Of a stretch of DNA of 64,000 nucleotides, positions 43,320-52,679 are shown piece after piece; position 1 is the stretch's first letter; every line of letters begins with the position of its first letter. Origin of the DNA: Bacteroidales bacterium (GTDB lineage Bacteria > Bacteroidota > Bacteroidia > Bacteroidales > VadinHA17); the NCBI GenBank assembly GCA_025454755.1, contig JALONV010000009.1:17789-81788 (forward strand), read 5' to 3'. The notes under the pieces were generated by a model, which did no database searches, was not told the DNA's origin, and worked only from the letters and a program-made list of their open reading frames with translations. The translations under genes were made by a program, and so were the position numbers.

Positions 43320-44552
43320 ATGAAAGAAAAAGTAGTGCTGGCATACAGTGGGGGGCTTGATACTTCAGTGATTCTCAAATGGCTTATCGACAAGGACTAT
43401 GATGTGATAGCATTCATTGCAGACGTTGGCCAGAAGGAGAATTTTGAAGAGTGCAGAAAGAAAGCTCTGGCATTGGGAGCAACAAAAGTCATTATCGCCG
43501 ACCTGAAGAGGGAGTTCGTTGAAGATTATGTTCTCAAGGCAATAATGGCAAATGCCATCTATGAAGACAGGTACCTGCTGGGTACGGCACTCGCAAGGCC
43601 TCTGATTGCAAAGAAACAGATTGAGGCTGCCAAACAGGAAGGTGCACTTGCTGTGGCACACGGAGCAACCGGAAAAGGCAACGACCAGGTTAGATTCGAG
43701 CTCTGCTATTATGCACTTATGCCTGGTGTGAAAGTGATATCTCCATGGAAAGACAAGGAGTTCCTTGCACAGTTCAAGGGGCGGACCGACCTTCTGAAAT
43801 ATGCAGCTGAAAAGAATATTCCGGTTAAAGCAAGCATTGATAAGCCTTACAGTGAAGATGATAACCTCATGCATATCAGTCACGAAGCCGGTATACTTGA
43901 AGATCCCATGTACACTCTCCAGAAAAGCATGCTCGAGAAAATGGTAATGCCGCAGGATGCACCCGACATTGAAACAAGAATTGTGATACATTTTAAGAAC
44001 GGGCTTCCGGTAAAGCTTATAAATAAGGAAGACGGTACTCTTAAGGAAGATGCATATGATATGTATGTATATCTGAATGAACTGGCTGGTAAGAATGGCA
44101 TAGGCCTGCTCGACATGGTCGAGAACAGATTCGTGGGCATTAAATCGAGAGGCGTTTATGAAACACCGGCTGCAACTGTTCTTCACATTGCCCACAAGGA
44201 TATCGAAGGTATCGCAATGGACCGTGAAGTAATGAGACTCGTAAACATGCTCACCCCGAAATTTGCAGAAATAATCTATAATGGTTTCTGGTTCAGCCCT
44301 GAAATGGACTTCCTTATGGCCGCAATCGGAAAGAGCCAGGAACTGATCGATGGGAGTGTTCATCTGTGCCTCTATAAGGGAAATGTGATTGTGGAGGGAC
44401 GCGAATCGCCTTCTTCATTGTATAACAAGAAGCTTTCGAGCATGGATATTGAAGGGGGCTTTGATCAGACCGACAGCAGGGGATTCATCAGGATCAATGC
44501 AATAAGACTTATGGCTCACAGGGCAATTGTGGAAGAGAGTAAGGAAAGGTAG
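43320..44552 (+). CDS. argG: Argininosuccinate synthase
   Basis: This 410-residue ATP-dependent ligase joins citrulline and aspartate. The N-terminal PP-loop is [18 protein letters not shown]. The citrulline/aspartate region carries [16 protein letters not shown], followed by SPWKDKEF and later [17 protein letters not shown]. The length is normal for the family. It lies between two C-run/G-run hairpins and precedes argH, which uses its product. Confidence 0.97.
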   Translation: MKEKVVLAYSGGLDTSVILKWLIDKDYDVIAFIADVGQKENFEECRKKALALGATKVIIADLKREFVEDYVLKAIMANAIYEDRYLLGTALARPLIAKKQIEAAKQEGALAVAHGATGKGNDQVRFELCYYALMPGVKVISPWKDKEFLAQFKGRTDLLKYAAEKNIPVKASIDKPYSEDDNLMHISHEAGILEDPMYTLQKSMLEKMVMPQDAPDIETRIVIHFKNGLPVKLINKEDGTLKEDAYDMYVYLNELAGKNGIGLLDMVENRFVGIKSRGVYETPAATVLHIAHKDIEGIAMDREVMRLVNMLTPKFAEIIYNGFWFSPEMDFLMAAIGKSQELIDGSVHLCLYKGNVIVEGRESPSSLYNKKLSSMDIEGGFDQTDSRGFIRINAIRLMAHRAIVEESKER

Positions 44553-44557
44553 ATAAC

Positions 44558-44677
44558 TAGCCCCCCAACCCCCCTAAAGGGGGGCTAATACTCATCTAAT
44601 TATGTAAAAAACAAGCTTTTAACACTTAATTAATCCCCCTTTAGGGGGAAGGACGCGAAGCGACCAGGGGGCATTAT
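44558..44677. repeat. C-run/G-run repeat pair, argG-argH junction
   Basis: A left hairpin AGCCCCCCAA-CCCCCCTAAAGGGGGG-CT (about 44558-44585) and a right one TAATCCCCCTTTAGGGGG (44631-44648), extended to the outer GGGGG near 44668-44672, flank an AT-rich centre. The layout matches that at 22603-22694. Confidence 0.65.
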
Positions 44678-44710
44678 AATGGAATTGGATTTATAATTTA
44701 ATATATCGTT

Positions 44711-46051
44711 ATGAAACTCTGGGAAAAAGGTATCAATCCCGAACCTGCAATAATCGAGTTTACTGCGGGCAAAGACAGGAAAACAGATCTTCATCTTACA
44801 AAATGGGACATTGTCGGATCAATGGCTCATGTGATAATGCTTAATGATGTGGGACTTATCCTGGAAGAGGAGAGAAATGACATGCTTAAAGCGCTTCATT
44901 CCCTTTTCGTATGGGATGAAGAAGGGAGCCTGGTTATCGAGAAGGATGTGGAGGATATCCATTCCCAGATCGAAAAAGAGATGGCATCAATCCTGGGAAC
45001 AACCGGCAAGAAGATCCATACAGGAAGGTCGAGGAACGACCAGGTTCTTGTCGACATCAGGCTTTATACAAGGGAAGAGATCGACAAGCTCGCAGATCTT
45101 ATAAACAGTCTTTTTACACGATTGCAGTCGCTCAGCGACCAGTATAAGGATGTACTTCTGCCCGGCTACACACATATGCAGCCGGCAATGGTTTCATCCT
45201 TTGGATTATGGTTTGGTGCTTATGCCGAATGTTTGTCCGACGACCTGCTGCTTCTTTCAACAGCAAGGGCACTGAATAATAAAAATCCTCTCGGAACAGC
45301 AGCCGGCTTCGGAACCACACTGCCATTAAACAGAAAACTGACATCGGAGCTGCTTGAATTTGATGATCTTCTTTACAACTCTGCTTACGCCAGCCTGAGC
45401 AGGGGCAAGGTGGAAATGGCCATTGCTTCTGCGCTGGCCTCAGTAGCCCAGACACTTTCGAGATTCTCAATGGATATCTGCCTGTATATGACTGCGGAAT
45501 TCAGGTTCATCGACTTCCCCGACGAATACATCACGGGATCCAGCATAATGCCACAGAAAAGAAATCCGGATGTTTTCGAACTTATCAGGGGCAGATCAAA
45601 TGTGATCCAGACTCTGCCGAATGAAATAGCAATGCTGACATCAAATCTTCCTTCAGGCTATAACCGTGATCTTCAGCTGCTTAAACAGGTTGTCTTTGAT
45701 TCCTTCGACGAGATGAAAGAATGCATTGAGATCATGCTGTTAATGCTGAATAACATTAAGGTGAAAAAAAACATTGCCGAAAATCCACTCTACAACACGA
45801 TTTTCAGCACCGAAGAAGTTAACAGGCTCGTAAAGCAGGGCATACCATTCAGGGATGCCTATAAGGCAGTTTCAGAAATGGTAAAGGGTTCATCTTTCTC
45901 CAGGACATCGGTTAATGATTATGTTCATGAGGGAAGTATCGGCAATCTGTGCAACGAAGAGATTGCTGCCATCTTTAATGAAAGGATGAAATTCTTCAAG
46001 AATAAGTCAGCTGCAGAAATGGCTGAGAAGATGATGGGGTATGTTAAATAG
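44711..46051 (+). CDS. argH: Argininosuccinate lyase
   Basis: This 446-residue fumarase/aspartase superfamily enzyme splits argininosuccinate into arginine and fumarate. Signatures are the HTGRSRNDQV region, TGYTHMQPA-like LPGYTHMQPAM and the catalytic-loop GSSIMPQKRNPD. The C-terminal helices are complete. It converges on carA, from which a 49-bp palindromic junction separates it. Confidence 0.97.
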   Translation: MKLWEKGINPEPAIIEFTAGKDRKTDLHLTKWDIVGSMAHVIMLNDVGLILEEERNDMLKALHSLFVWDEEGSLVIEKDVEDIHSQIEKEMASILGTTGKKIHTGRSRNDQVLVDIRLYTREEIDKLADLINSLFTRLQSLSDQYKDVLLPGYTHMQPAMVSSFGLWFGAYAECLSDDLLLLSTARALNNKNPLGTAAGFGTTLPLNRKLTSELLEFDDLLYNSAYASLSRGKVEMAIASALASVAQTLSRFSMDICLYMTAEFRFIDFPDEYITGSSIMPQKRNPDVFELIRGRSNVIQTLPNEIAMLTSNLPSGYNRDLQLLKQVVFDSFDEMKECIEIMLLMLNNIKVKKNIAENPLYNTIFSTEEVNRLVKQGIPFRDAYKAVSEMVKGSSFSRTSVNDYVHEGSIGNLCNEEIAAIFNERMKFFKNKSAAEMAEKMMGYVK

Positions 46052-46053
46052 AC

Positions 46054-46101
46054 AACCCCCCCTTTTAGGGGGCGAGCCACGCGTCAGCGTGGCTGGGGGT
46101 T
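46054..46101. repeat. C-run/G-run palindrome between convergent argH and carA
   Basis: Outer AACCCCC (46054-46060) pairs with GGGGGTT (46095-46101). Inside are CCCCCCTTTTAGGGGG and AGCCACGCGTCAGCGTGGCT hairpins. It touches the carA stop codon and could end transcription in both directions. Confidence 0.65.
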
Positions 46102-47177
46102 TATTGCCTTTTAATATTCTCAATAAATTCATCAAACAAATAATCCGTATCAGTCGGACCACCAGAGGCTTCAGGATGAAACTGTGTTGAGAAGAAAGGT
46201 TTTGTCTTATGTTTCATCCCTTCATTTGTCTTGTCATTTATGTTTATGAAAAGAGGATCCCACTCCTTGCCAAGAGTTGTATTATCGACTGCAAAACCAT
46301 GGTTCTGTGAAGTGATGTATGCTTTATTGGTCCCAACCTGGATAACAGGCTGGTTATGGCTGCGATGACCGTATTTGAGCTTGTAGGTATCAGCGCCGGA
46401 AGCAAGGGCCATAAGCTGGTTTCCCAGACAAATACCGAAGACAGGCTTTTCTTTTTCAAAGGAGTTCCTGATGTTTTCAATTGTTGCCATGCACATCTTC
46501 GGATCGCCGGGACCGTTTGAAAGAAAGAGCCCGTCAAACTCTTCCCGGTGATAATCATAATCCCATGGAACCCTTATAATGGTGGTATCCCGCTTCAGGA
46601 GGTTCCTTATAATATTGTATTTAACACCGCAGTCGACAAGCACGATTCTGTATTTCCCGTTTCCGTAAGTCTTCTTTTCGCGGGTGCTGACTTCGGCAAC
46701 CAGGTTTACCTTGTTGGGATCGTAGAAAGAAACCTCTTCTCCTTCAGGTTCAACTTTGCCAAGCATCGCTCCCTTTTCACGAATTCTTTTGGTGAGCGCC
46801 CGTGTATCGATTCCATATACTCCGGGGACCTTGTTCCTTTTAAGCCATTCGTCAAGACTTTCGGTTGCGTTCCAGTGGCTGTACTCGAAAGAATAATCTG
46901 ATACTATAAGTGCTGAAATATGTATAGAGGATGATTCATAGAACCGGTAAAGATCATTTTCCTCACTTTTTGCAGGTGCTCCATAATTGCCCACCAGCGG
47001 ATAGGTAAGACAAAGTATCTGTCCGCGGTATGAAGGATCAGTGAGACTTTCAGGGTAGCCGGTCATAGCCGTATTGAATACAACCTCGCCTGCTACAGCC
47101 ACAGTTGCGCCAAATGATTTTCCATAGTAGACTGTTCCGTCTTCAAGTGTCAGCTTAACCTTGATCTTTTCTTTCAT
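46101..47177 (-). CDS. carA: Carbamoyl-phosphate synthase small subunit
   Basis: This 358-residue glutaminase subunit delivers ammonia to CarB. The N-terminal domain has LEDGTVYYGKSFGA and VFNTAMTGYPESLTDPSY. The class I GATase domain has the nucleophile Cys in FGICLGNQLMALA, followed by KYGHRSHNQPV and the His-Glu of TQFHPEASGGP. It is separated from carB by the argR-argG-argH block and lies on the same strand as carB. A weak ARG-box-like TGAATTCGAATGC sits at 47191-47203, just upstream of its start. Confidence 0.96.
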   Translation of the reverse strand: MKEKIKVKLTLEDGTVYYGKSFGATVAVAGEVVFNTAMTGYPESLTDPSYRGQILCLTYPLVGNYGAPAKSEENDLYRFYESSSIHISALIVSDYSFEYSHWNATESLDEWLKRNKVPGVYGIDTRALTKRIREKGAMLGKVEPEGEEVSFYDPNKVNLVAEVSTREKKTYGNGKYRIVLVDCGVKYNIIRNLLKRDTTIIRVPWDYDYHREEFDGLFLSNGPGDPKMCMATIENIRNSFEKEKPVFGICLGNQLMALASGADTYKLKYGHRSHNQPVIQVGTNKAYITSQNHGFAVDNTTLGKEWDPLFININDKTNEGMKHKTKPFFSTQFHPEASGGPTDTDYLFDEFIENIKRQ

Positions 47178-47236
47178 AAGTTCATAGTTCTGAATTCGAA
47201 TGCTTTGCCATCCATAGCTTTAGCGAAGGATGGTTC

Positions 47237-48433
47237 TTACTTCTTTCTTATCTGTATTACAGCGTTTTCTATCTGTTCCATTGCCCTTGATATTGTGGCA
47301 CGTGGTGCTCCAAGGTTCATCCTCATGAAGCCTTCTCCTCCGGGACCGAATGCTGAACCTTCATTCAATCCTACACCTGCCCTGTGAACAAAAAAATCCT
47401 GCAATTCTTTTCCTGTCATTCCGAGTTTCCTGCAGTCAAGCCATATCATATAAGTTGCTTCCGGTTTCACGGGAATTATTTCAGGAATATGATCATTGCA
47501 GTATTTCTGAACATATTCCACATTTCCCTTTAAATATTCCATAAGTTCATCGACCCATTCATGACCAGAGGTATAGGCAGCCGTTGATGCGGCGTTGCCG
47601 AATATGTTCCCGTTACCAACGTGCAGGTCGTCTATCTTCTTGTTGAAATATTTTCTCAGCACCGGATTGGGAATGATGACTGAAGATGTTGAAAGTCCTG
47701 CAAGATTGAATGTTTTGCTTGGTGCAATGCAGGTAACGGTGATGTCGGCTATTTCTTCAGATATACCGGCTATGGGGATATGTTTAAAGCCCGGGAGGAT
47801 AAGATCGCAGTGGATCTCATCGGAAAGTATCAGTATTTTATTCTTCAGGCATATTTCAGACAGGCTATTTAATTCTTCAGATGTCCATGCCCGGCCCACA
47901 GGATTATGAGGATTCGAAATGATGATCATTTTTGTGTTTTCAGAGACCGACGTCCTGAGGGATTCGAAGTCCATAGTCCAGGTGCCCTCTTTTTCAATGA
48001 GTGGATTAAAAACAATAGTGCGGCCATGGTTTTCTATTGCAGAGAAAAATGGAGTATATACCGGCGGTTGAACTATAACCGAATCACCCGGGCGGGTAAA
48101 AGAAAGCGTACACAGGTTAAGCGCCGGGACAATCCCCGGGCAGAAGCTTATCCATCCTTTTTCGACCTGCCATTTGTGCCTGACCGACAGCCATTTAACT
48201 ATTGAATTGAAATAGTCTGATGCACGGAATGAGTAACCATATAATTCATGTTCTGCGCATTCACGGATCTTGCTGACAATGAACTCAGGTGTCTTGAAAT
48301 CCATATCTGCCACCCACATAGGAATGACATCTCTTCTGCCAAATGTCTCCTCTCTAAGGTCATATTTGATACAGTCTGTGCCTTCTCGTTGAGCAGCTTC
48401 ATCAAAATTCCATCTCATGGAAATTGGGATCAT
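47237..48433 (-). CDS. MalY/PatB-type PLP-dependent C-S lyase
   Basis: This 398-residue fold-type I aminotransferase-like enzyme carries the PLP Lys in CIAPSKTFNLAGL, NPHNPVGRAW, LSDEIHCDLILPG and the N-terminal VIPMWVADMDF typical of the MalY/PatB group. These enzymes cleave cystathionine or cysteine-type C-S bonds, giving homocysteine or sulfide, ammonia and pyruvate. Regulation through MalT, known for E. coli MalY, cannot be judged here. An in-frame Met at residue 6 is an alternative start. It stands between carA and a divergent lipoprotein gene. Confidence 0.9.
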   Translation of the reverse strand: MIPISMRWNFDEAAQREGTDCIKYDLREETFGRRDVIPMWVADMDFKTPEFIVSKIRECAEHELYGYSFRASDYFNSIVKWLSVRHKWQVEKGWISFCPGIVPALNLCTLSFTRPGDSVIVQPPVYTPFFSAIENHGRTIVFNPLIEKEGTWTMDFESLRTSVSENTKMIIISNPHNPVGRAWTSEELNSLSEICLKNKILILSDEIHCDLILPGFKHIPIAGISEEIADITVTCIAPSKTFNLAGLSTSSVIIPNPVLRKYFNKKIDDLHVGNGNIFGNAASTAAYTSGHEWVDELMEYLKGNVEYVQKYCNDHIPEIIPVKPEATYMIWLDCRKLGMTGKELQDFFVHRAGVGLNEGSAFGPGGEGFMRMNLGAPRATISRAMEQIENAVIQIRKK

Positions 48434-48548
48434 TTCAGGGGCTCAAAGATAAGAAGAAGTATTTTGGATGCTACCGCCCTATTTTCAATATATTTTATTA
48501 TTTTTATCCGCAGTTTTGATAATTGATTATAATTTAAAAAGAGCGGGT

Positions 48549-49370
48549 ATGAAAAAGGCAGTTGCATTATTGATAATTCCAACACTCCTGATTGGTTTTT
48601 CCGGATTAACCGGGTGCAAAAATAAATCAGAAAAGAAAGAACAGAAGAAAGTTGAACTTGAACAGGTTGGTACCATAGAGGAAAAGATCGAAGAGAATGT
48701 ATACCCTCTGCCTACTTCAGCGGAAGTCATTAAAATGCTTACAGAACTTGAAGTCGGGTATCAGTTTGGAATTTCAAATTCTGTTGAAAATGTAACCAAG
48801 TACATCAGCAGCAGTTCAAGAGCGATAAATATGGGAGTTTTCGGAGCTGATTTAAGTTATTGTACAATATATAATATTAATCAGGAAGTGATTAATTATC
48901 TTAATGCAATCAGGACTCTGGCCAATGAGCTTAACATGTCGAAGATCTATGATGAAACGCTTTATGAGAAGATCAAGGCCAACTTCGACAATAAGGATGA
49001 GCTTGTCAAAGTACTGACAGATGCTTTCAACCAGACATATAACTACCTTGCAGAAAATGAACAGCAGAATCTCGCATTACTTGTAGTAGGCGGAGCCTGG
49101 GTCGAAGGGATGTACCTTACATGCAATGTATCAGAAGCAGCTTACCAGGTGGCAGGAATCTCAAAAAACCTTCTTGAGCAGAAGAAATCTTTTGAACTGT
49201 ACCTGGAATTAACAAAGCCATATGAAACTGATCCCAATGTTGCTGAATTTGTCAAAAAGCTTGATCCTGTTAAGAAAGTCTATGAAGGATTGGGAACAAG
49301 CCTGACAATGAATAATATAATGGATATCACGAAAGCCATTAATGAAGTTAGAACACAGATAGTACAGTAA
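48549..49370 (+). CDS. Hypothetical lipoprotein, partner of the downstream ABC exporter
   Basis: I do not recognise a named domain in this 273-residue protein. The start at 48549 gives a proper signal peptide (MKKAVALLIIPTLLIGFSGL) with lipobox LTGC. The start at 48468 would add 27 residues and is rejected. After a Lys/Glu-rich linker, residues from about 45 on look mostly helical, with ISSSSRAINMGVFGADLSYC and LLVVGGAWVEGMYLTCNVS as the most distinctive segments. It lies 171 bp before the ABC exporter on the same strand, with a palindromic element between them. A joint role in envelope transport is inference from position. Confidence 0.75.
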   Translation: MKKAVALLIIPTLLIGFSGLTGCKNKSEKKEQKKVELEQVGTIEEKIEENVYPLPTSAEVIKMLTELEVGYQFGISNSVENVTKYISSSSRAINMGVFGADLSYCTIYNINQEVINYLNAIRTLANELNMSKIYDETLYEKIKANFDNKDELVKVLTDAFNQTYNYLAENEQQNLALLVVGGAWVEGMYLTCNVSEAAYQVAGISKNLLEQKKSFELYLELTKPYETDPNVAEFVKKLDPVKKVYEGLGTSLTMNNIMDITKAINEVRTQIVQ

Positions 49371-49387
49371 TTTAAATAAGCATACAT

Positions 49388-49528
49388 GAGGGTGTCTCAA
49401 AAGCCTGATTCTTGCCCCCTGTCCCGCCTAAGCGGGATTCTTTAAATATCAGAGAATCAGGATGTTCCGCCTTGCGGAATTTAGGGGCAATAAAAAAGAG
49501 AGGGGCTTTTGAGACAGCCTCTTTTTTT
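49388..49528. repeat. Inverted-repeat element with IS-like ends and terminal T-run
   Basis: Terminal arms GAGGGTGTCTCAAAAGCC (49388-49405) and 49504-49521 are complementary at 17 of 18 positions. Nested inside are CCTGATTCT/AGAATCAGG (49404-49412 with 49453-49461) and TTGCCCC/GGGGCAA (49412-49418 with 49484-49490), plus two small hairpins. A T7 run follows the right end. The ends resemble terminal repeats of some Bacteroidota insertion sequences, so it may be a MITE that also works as a terminator. Confidence 0.7.
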
Positions 49529-49541
49529 ATAAGTTGTTGAT

Positions 49542-52500
49542 ATGAGGGAATCAGTTTTATTAGCGCTGATCCATATTTTCGCAATTGTATCTACCGTAAA
49601 TCCTGCTGGTATTACATCGCGCGGACGAAAAATACTTCGCAGCTATCTCAGACGGTATCTCAACAGAGAGCTTGAGGAAGAATACTATGCTCTTTTTGAG
49701 AACAACCTTGAGTTCTATTCAAATGAACTCAAAAGAGTCGATCGTGCGGAACTGGCCGATGAAGATTCCCTGATCTCCTTCCAGATCACAAATATATGCA
49801 GGCAGATAAAGAAAGGCCTGTTTATCGATGAGCGGATGCTGGTGTTTCTCCAGCTGATGGAGTTTGCCTTTGAGGATGGAATGATCTCCGAGCAGGAAAA
49901 AACAATTGTCGACATTGTCGCCAGGACATTCAGTATCGCAAAAAAGGAATATGATAATGCCTACGCATTCATGATCGACAGGGCATTTGACCATATATCG
50001 CCCGATTGCGTCCTGATAATCGAGAGTGATGAACCGGATTCATCAGGAGCAGCAGCTTATAAAAATTATGAACACTGGAGGCATATCCGGATAAAAGGAT
50101 TCAAAGGACAGCTTATGGTGCTTCATATCGAAAGCACCGCTACACTGCTTCTGACCTATGACGGTCCGCTTGCACTTTATTTCAAGGGAAGGGATTTAAT
50201 CGCATGCCGGCCTTACCTGCTTGAACGTGGCGTTAATATTAAAGGGATAGGCATCGAGCCTATCTATTATTCGAAAATCTATAAAAAATTTGTCTCAAGG
50301 AATTTCCCCGAGAAGGTGGTCTTTGAAGGGCACGATATAGAATACATGTTCAGGAATTCCGATAACGGAGTCAGAAAAATGAACTTCAGGGTAGAATCAG
50401 GTAACATGATTGGAATTATGGGCGGCAGCGGCGTAGGTAAAACTACAATGCTGAACCTTCTCCATGGCAAGATAAAGCCCACTACCGGGAACCTGTATAT
50501 TAACGGATACGATATTAATTCAAATGCCGGAGAGATAAAAGGCCTCATAGGGTATGTGCCTCAGGATGATATGCTGATTGAAGAGCTTACCGTTTACCAG
50601 AATCTTTATTTCAATGCACGTCTCTGTTTTGGTGAATATACAGAGGAACAACTTAACAATACTGTCGATAAAGTCCTTGCAGATCTTGACCTTTTTGACA
50701 TAAAGGATCTGCAGGTCGGGGACATTATGAATAAAAAAGTAAGCGGAGGCCAGCGCAAGAGGCTGAATATTGGCCTTGAGCTTATGAGAGAACCGGTAGT
50801 GCTATTCATAGACGAACCCACCTCAGGGCTGTCATCATTTGATTCCGAGAAGGTTATGGTATTGCTGAAAAATCAGGCTCTCAGCGGAAAGCTTGTATTT
50901 GCAAATATTCACCAGCCCTCTTCGGATATACTTAAGATGTTCGACAAGCTCTGGATTCTCGACAAGGGAGGCTATATGATCTATGATGGCGATCCCGTAG
51001 AAGCACTTGTGTATTTCAAGACAGAAACATCACAGGCCAATGCAGCTGAAAGTGAATGCCCTAACTGCGGTAACATTGAGACGGAAAATATACTCCATAT
51101 TGTTGAGGTCAAGGTGATTGACAACGAAGGATTGCCAGGGAAGGAGAGACAGGTTAGCCCCAGGGAGTGGTACGATAAGTATAAGAAAAAAATGATGCCT
51201 GCATCTTTGCCCTCACCCGGGGAATTACCCGTATCTCAAAGCAATTTTAAAGTTCCCGATAAATCAGGCCAGATAAGGACATTCATTAAGCGAAACCTCA
51301 CACGGAAGCTGGCCGACAAGCAATATATGGTAATAAATTTGCTTGAAGCGCCTCTCCTGGCTCTGATCCTGGGATATATCTCAAAGTACAGCGAAGACGG
51401 GAAATACCTCTTCTCAACAAATATTAACTATCCGGTTTTTCTGTTCATGTCGATAATTGTGGCACTTTTCATAGGACTTACGGTGAGCGCTGAAGAGATA
51501 TACAGGGACAGGAAAATCCTTGAGAGAGAGAAGTTTTTGAGTCTGAGCCGTTTAAGTTACCTGCTTTCCAAGATAAATTTCCTGTTTGCATTATCGGCTA
51601 TACAAACATTATCATTCGTAATCGTAGCCAGCCTGATACTGGAGGTGCGGGGAATGCTCTTTCAGCAATGGCTTATTCTTTTTTCGGTAGCCTGCTTTGG
51701 CAATATACTTGGATTGAATATATCTGCAGGTATGCGTTCTGCAGTCAGCATATATATACTTATTCCATTACTGCTGGTTCCTCAGCTGATCCTTGGAGGT
51801 GCCATGATCAAGTTTGATGACCTGCACAAGTCATTTACAAGGAAAATATATGTTCCGGTTATAGGAGATATTATGGCAACGCGCTGGGCATATGAAGCTC
51901 TGAGTGTGGAACAGTTCAGAGCCAATGGTTTTGAGAAACCATTTTTCATGTACGACATGAAACTCTCCCAGGCTGAGTGGAACTACTCTTTTCTTATTCC
52001 GACACTTAAGGTTAAGGTTGATGAATGTTTAGCTGCGGGGAAAGAACCTGAATACAGGGAATTTTCGGAAAACAACTTCGTAAAACTGAATTATCATTTA
52101 AAGGACCTTTCCGAAAAGACAGGAATTAAAACCGGGCCATGGATGAAGGAACTTAATTATTCCAGCTTCAGTGATGTGACGGGAGATAATGCAAAGACAT
52201 ATCTCGACAGTGTGAGAACATGGCTAAGAAAGGAGACAAGGATATGGACCGCACGGCGCGATTCAGTTTATGAAGTAAAAACCTCTCAGACAGGGGAAGG
52301 TAAATTTCTGCGGCTCCGGGAGAGCGATTATAATGACCGCCTGGCAGATTATGTTCTTAATCGTTTGGCTACAAGCAAGATATACGAGTCTAACAGAAGG
52401 CTTATACAAAAAGCCGATCCGATATTTATGCCCCCGGGATCAAAATACGGAAGAGCACATTTTTATGCACCCTATAAGCTCCTGGGGAATCTAAAAATAG

Positions 52501-52655
52501 GCACTCTTATCTTCAATGCGACAATTATATGGCTTATGACCATGGGACTTTTCGTAACGTTATATTATAATGTTCTGAAACGTTTCATCATCTGGCTCGG
52601 GAAGTTCAAGCTGCCCATCTGGAGAAAATTCGGCAGAGAGCTCCTTCAGATTTAG
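49542..52655 (+). CDS. ABCG-type ABC exporter with TerB-like N-terminal region
   Basis: This 1037-residue fused half-transporter has, in order: an N-terminal helical region resembling TerB (about 20-165, LMEFAFEDGMISEQEKTIV); a beta-rich segment (about 170-245); an ATPase domain with Walker A GGSGVGKTT (Lys300), signature VSGGQRKRLNIGLEL and Walker B VVLFIDEPTSGL; a CPNCG pair near residue 507; and an ABC2-type membrane domain with about six helices, interrupted before the last helix by a long soluble insert (about 790-985). The layout resembles ABCG exporters. The substrate is unknown. The start lies only 13 bp after the palindromic element, so it probably shares a transcript with the lipoprotein. 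rsmA starts 24 bp later. Confidence 0.85.
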   Translation: MRESVLLALIHIFAIVSTVNPAGITSRGRKILRSYLRRYLNRELEEEYYALFENNLEFYSNELKRVDRAELADEDSLISFQITNICRQIKKGLFIDERMLVFLQLMEFAFEDGMISEQEKTIVDIVARTFSIAKKEYDNAYAFMIDRAFDHISPDCVLIIESDEPDSSGAAAYKNYEHWRHIRIKGFKGQLMVLHIESTATLLLTYDGPLALYFKGRDLIACRPYLLERGVNIKGIGIEPIYYSKIYKKFVSRNFPEKVVFEGHDIEYMFRNSDNGVRKMNFRVESGNMIGIMGGSGVGKTTMLNLLHGKIKPTTGNLYINGYDINSNAGEIKGLIGYVPQDDMLIEELTVYQNLYFNARLCFGEYTEEQLNNTVDKVLADLDLFDIKDLQVGDIMNKKVSGGQRKRLNIGLELMREPVVLFIDEPTSGLSSFDSEKVMVLLKNQALSGKLVFANIHQPSSDILKMFDKLWILDKGGYMIYDGDPVEALVYFKTETSQANAAESECPNCGNIETENILHIVEVKVIDNEGLPGKERQVSPREWYDKYKKKMMPASLPSPGELPVSQSNFKVPDKSGQIRTFIKRNLTRKLADKQYMVINLLEAPLLALILGYISKYSEDGKYLFSTNINYPVFLFMSIIVALFIGLTVSAEEIYRDRKILEREKFLSLSRLSYLLSKINFLFALSAIQTLSFVIVASLILEVRGMLFQQWLILFSVACFGNILGLNISAGMRSAVSIYILIPLLLVPQLILGGAMIKFDDLHKSFTRKIYVPVIGDIMATRWAYEALSVEQFRANGFEKPFFMYDMKLSQAEWNYSFLIPTLKVKVDECLAAGKEPEYREFSENNFVKLNYHLKDLSEKTGIKTGPWMKELNYSSFSDVTGDNAKTYLDSVRTWLRKETRIWTARRDSVYEVKTSQTGEGKFLRLRESDYNDRLADYVLNRLATSKIYESNRRLIQKADPIFMPPGSKYGRAHFYAPYKLLGNLKIGTLIFNATIIWLMTMGLFVTLYYNVLKRFIIWLGKFKLPIWRKFGRELLQI

Positions 52656-52679
52656 AAAACTGAGCATAACAGAAGATCA

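Noticed and set aside
43365-44363. Minus-strand ORF of 332 codons opposite argG
   Set aside because: Exact antisense of a highly conserved gene, with Cys/His-rich composition typical of shadow frames.
47207-47231. Terminator between MalY-like gene and carA
   Set aside because: A CCATCC/GGATGG hairpin is present but has no T-run on either strand.
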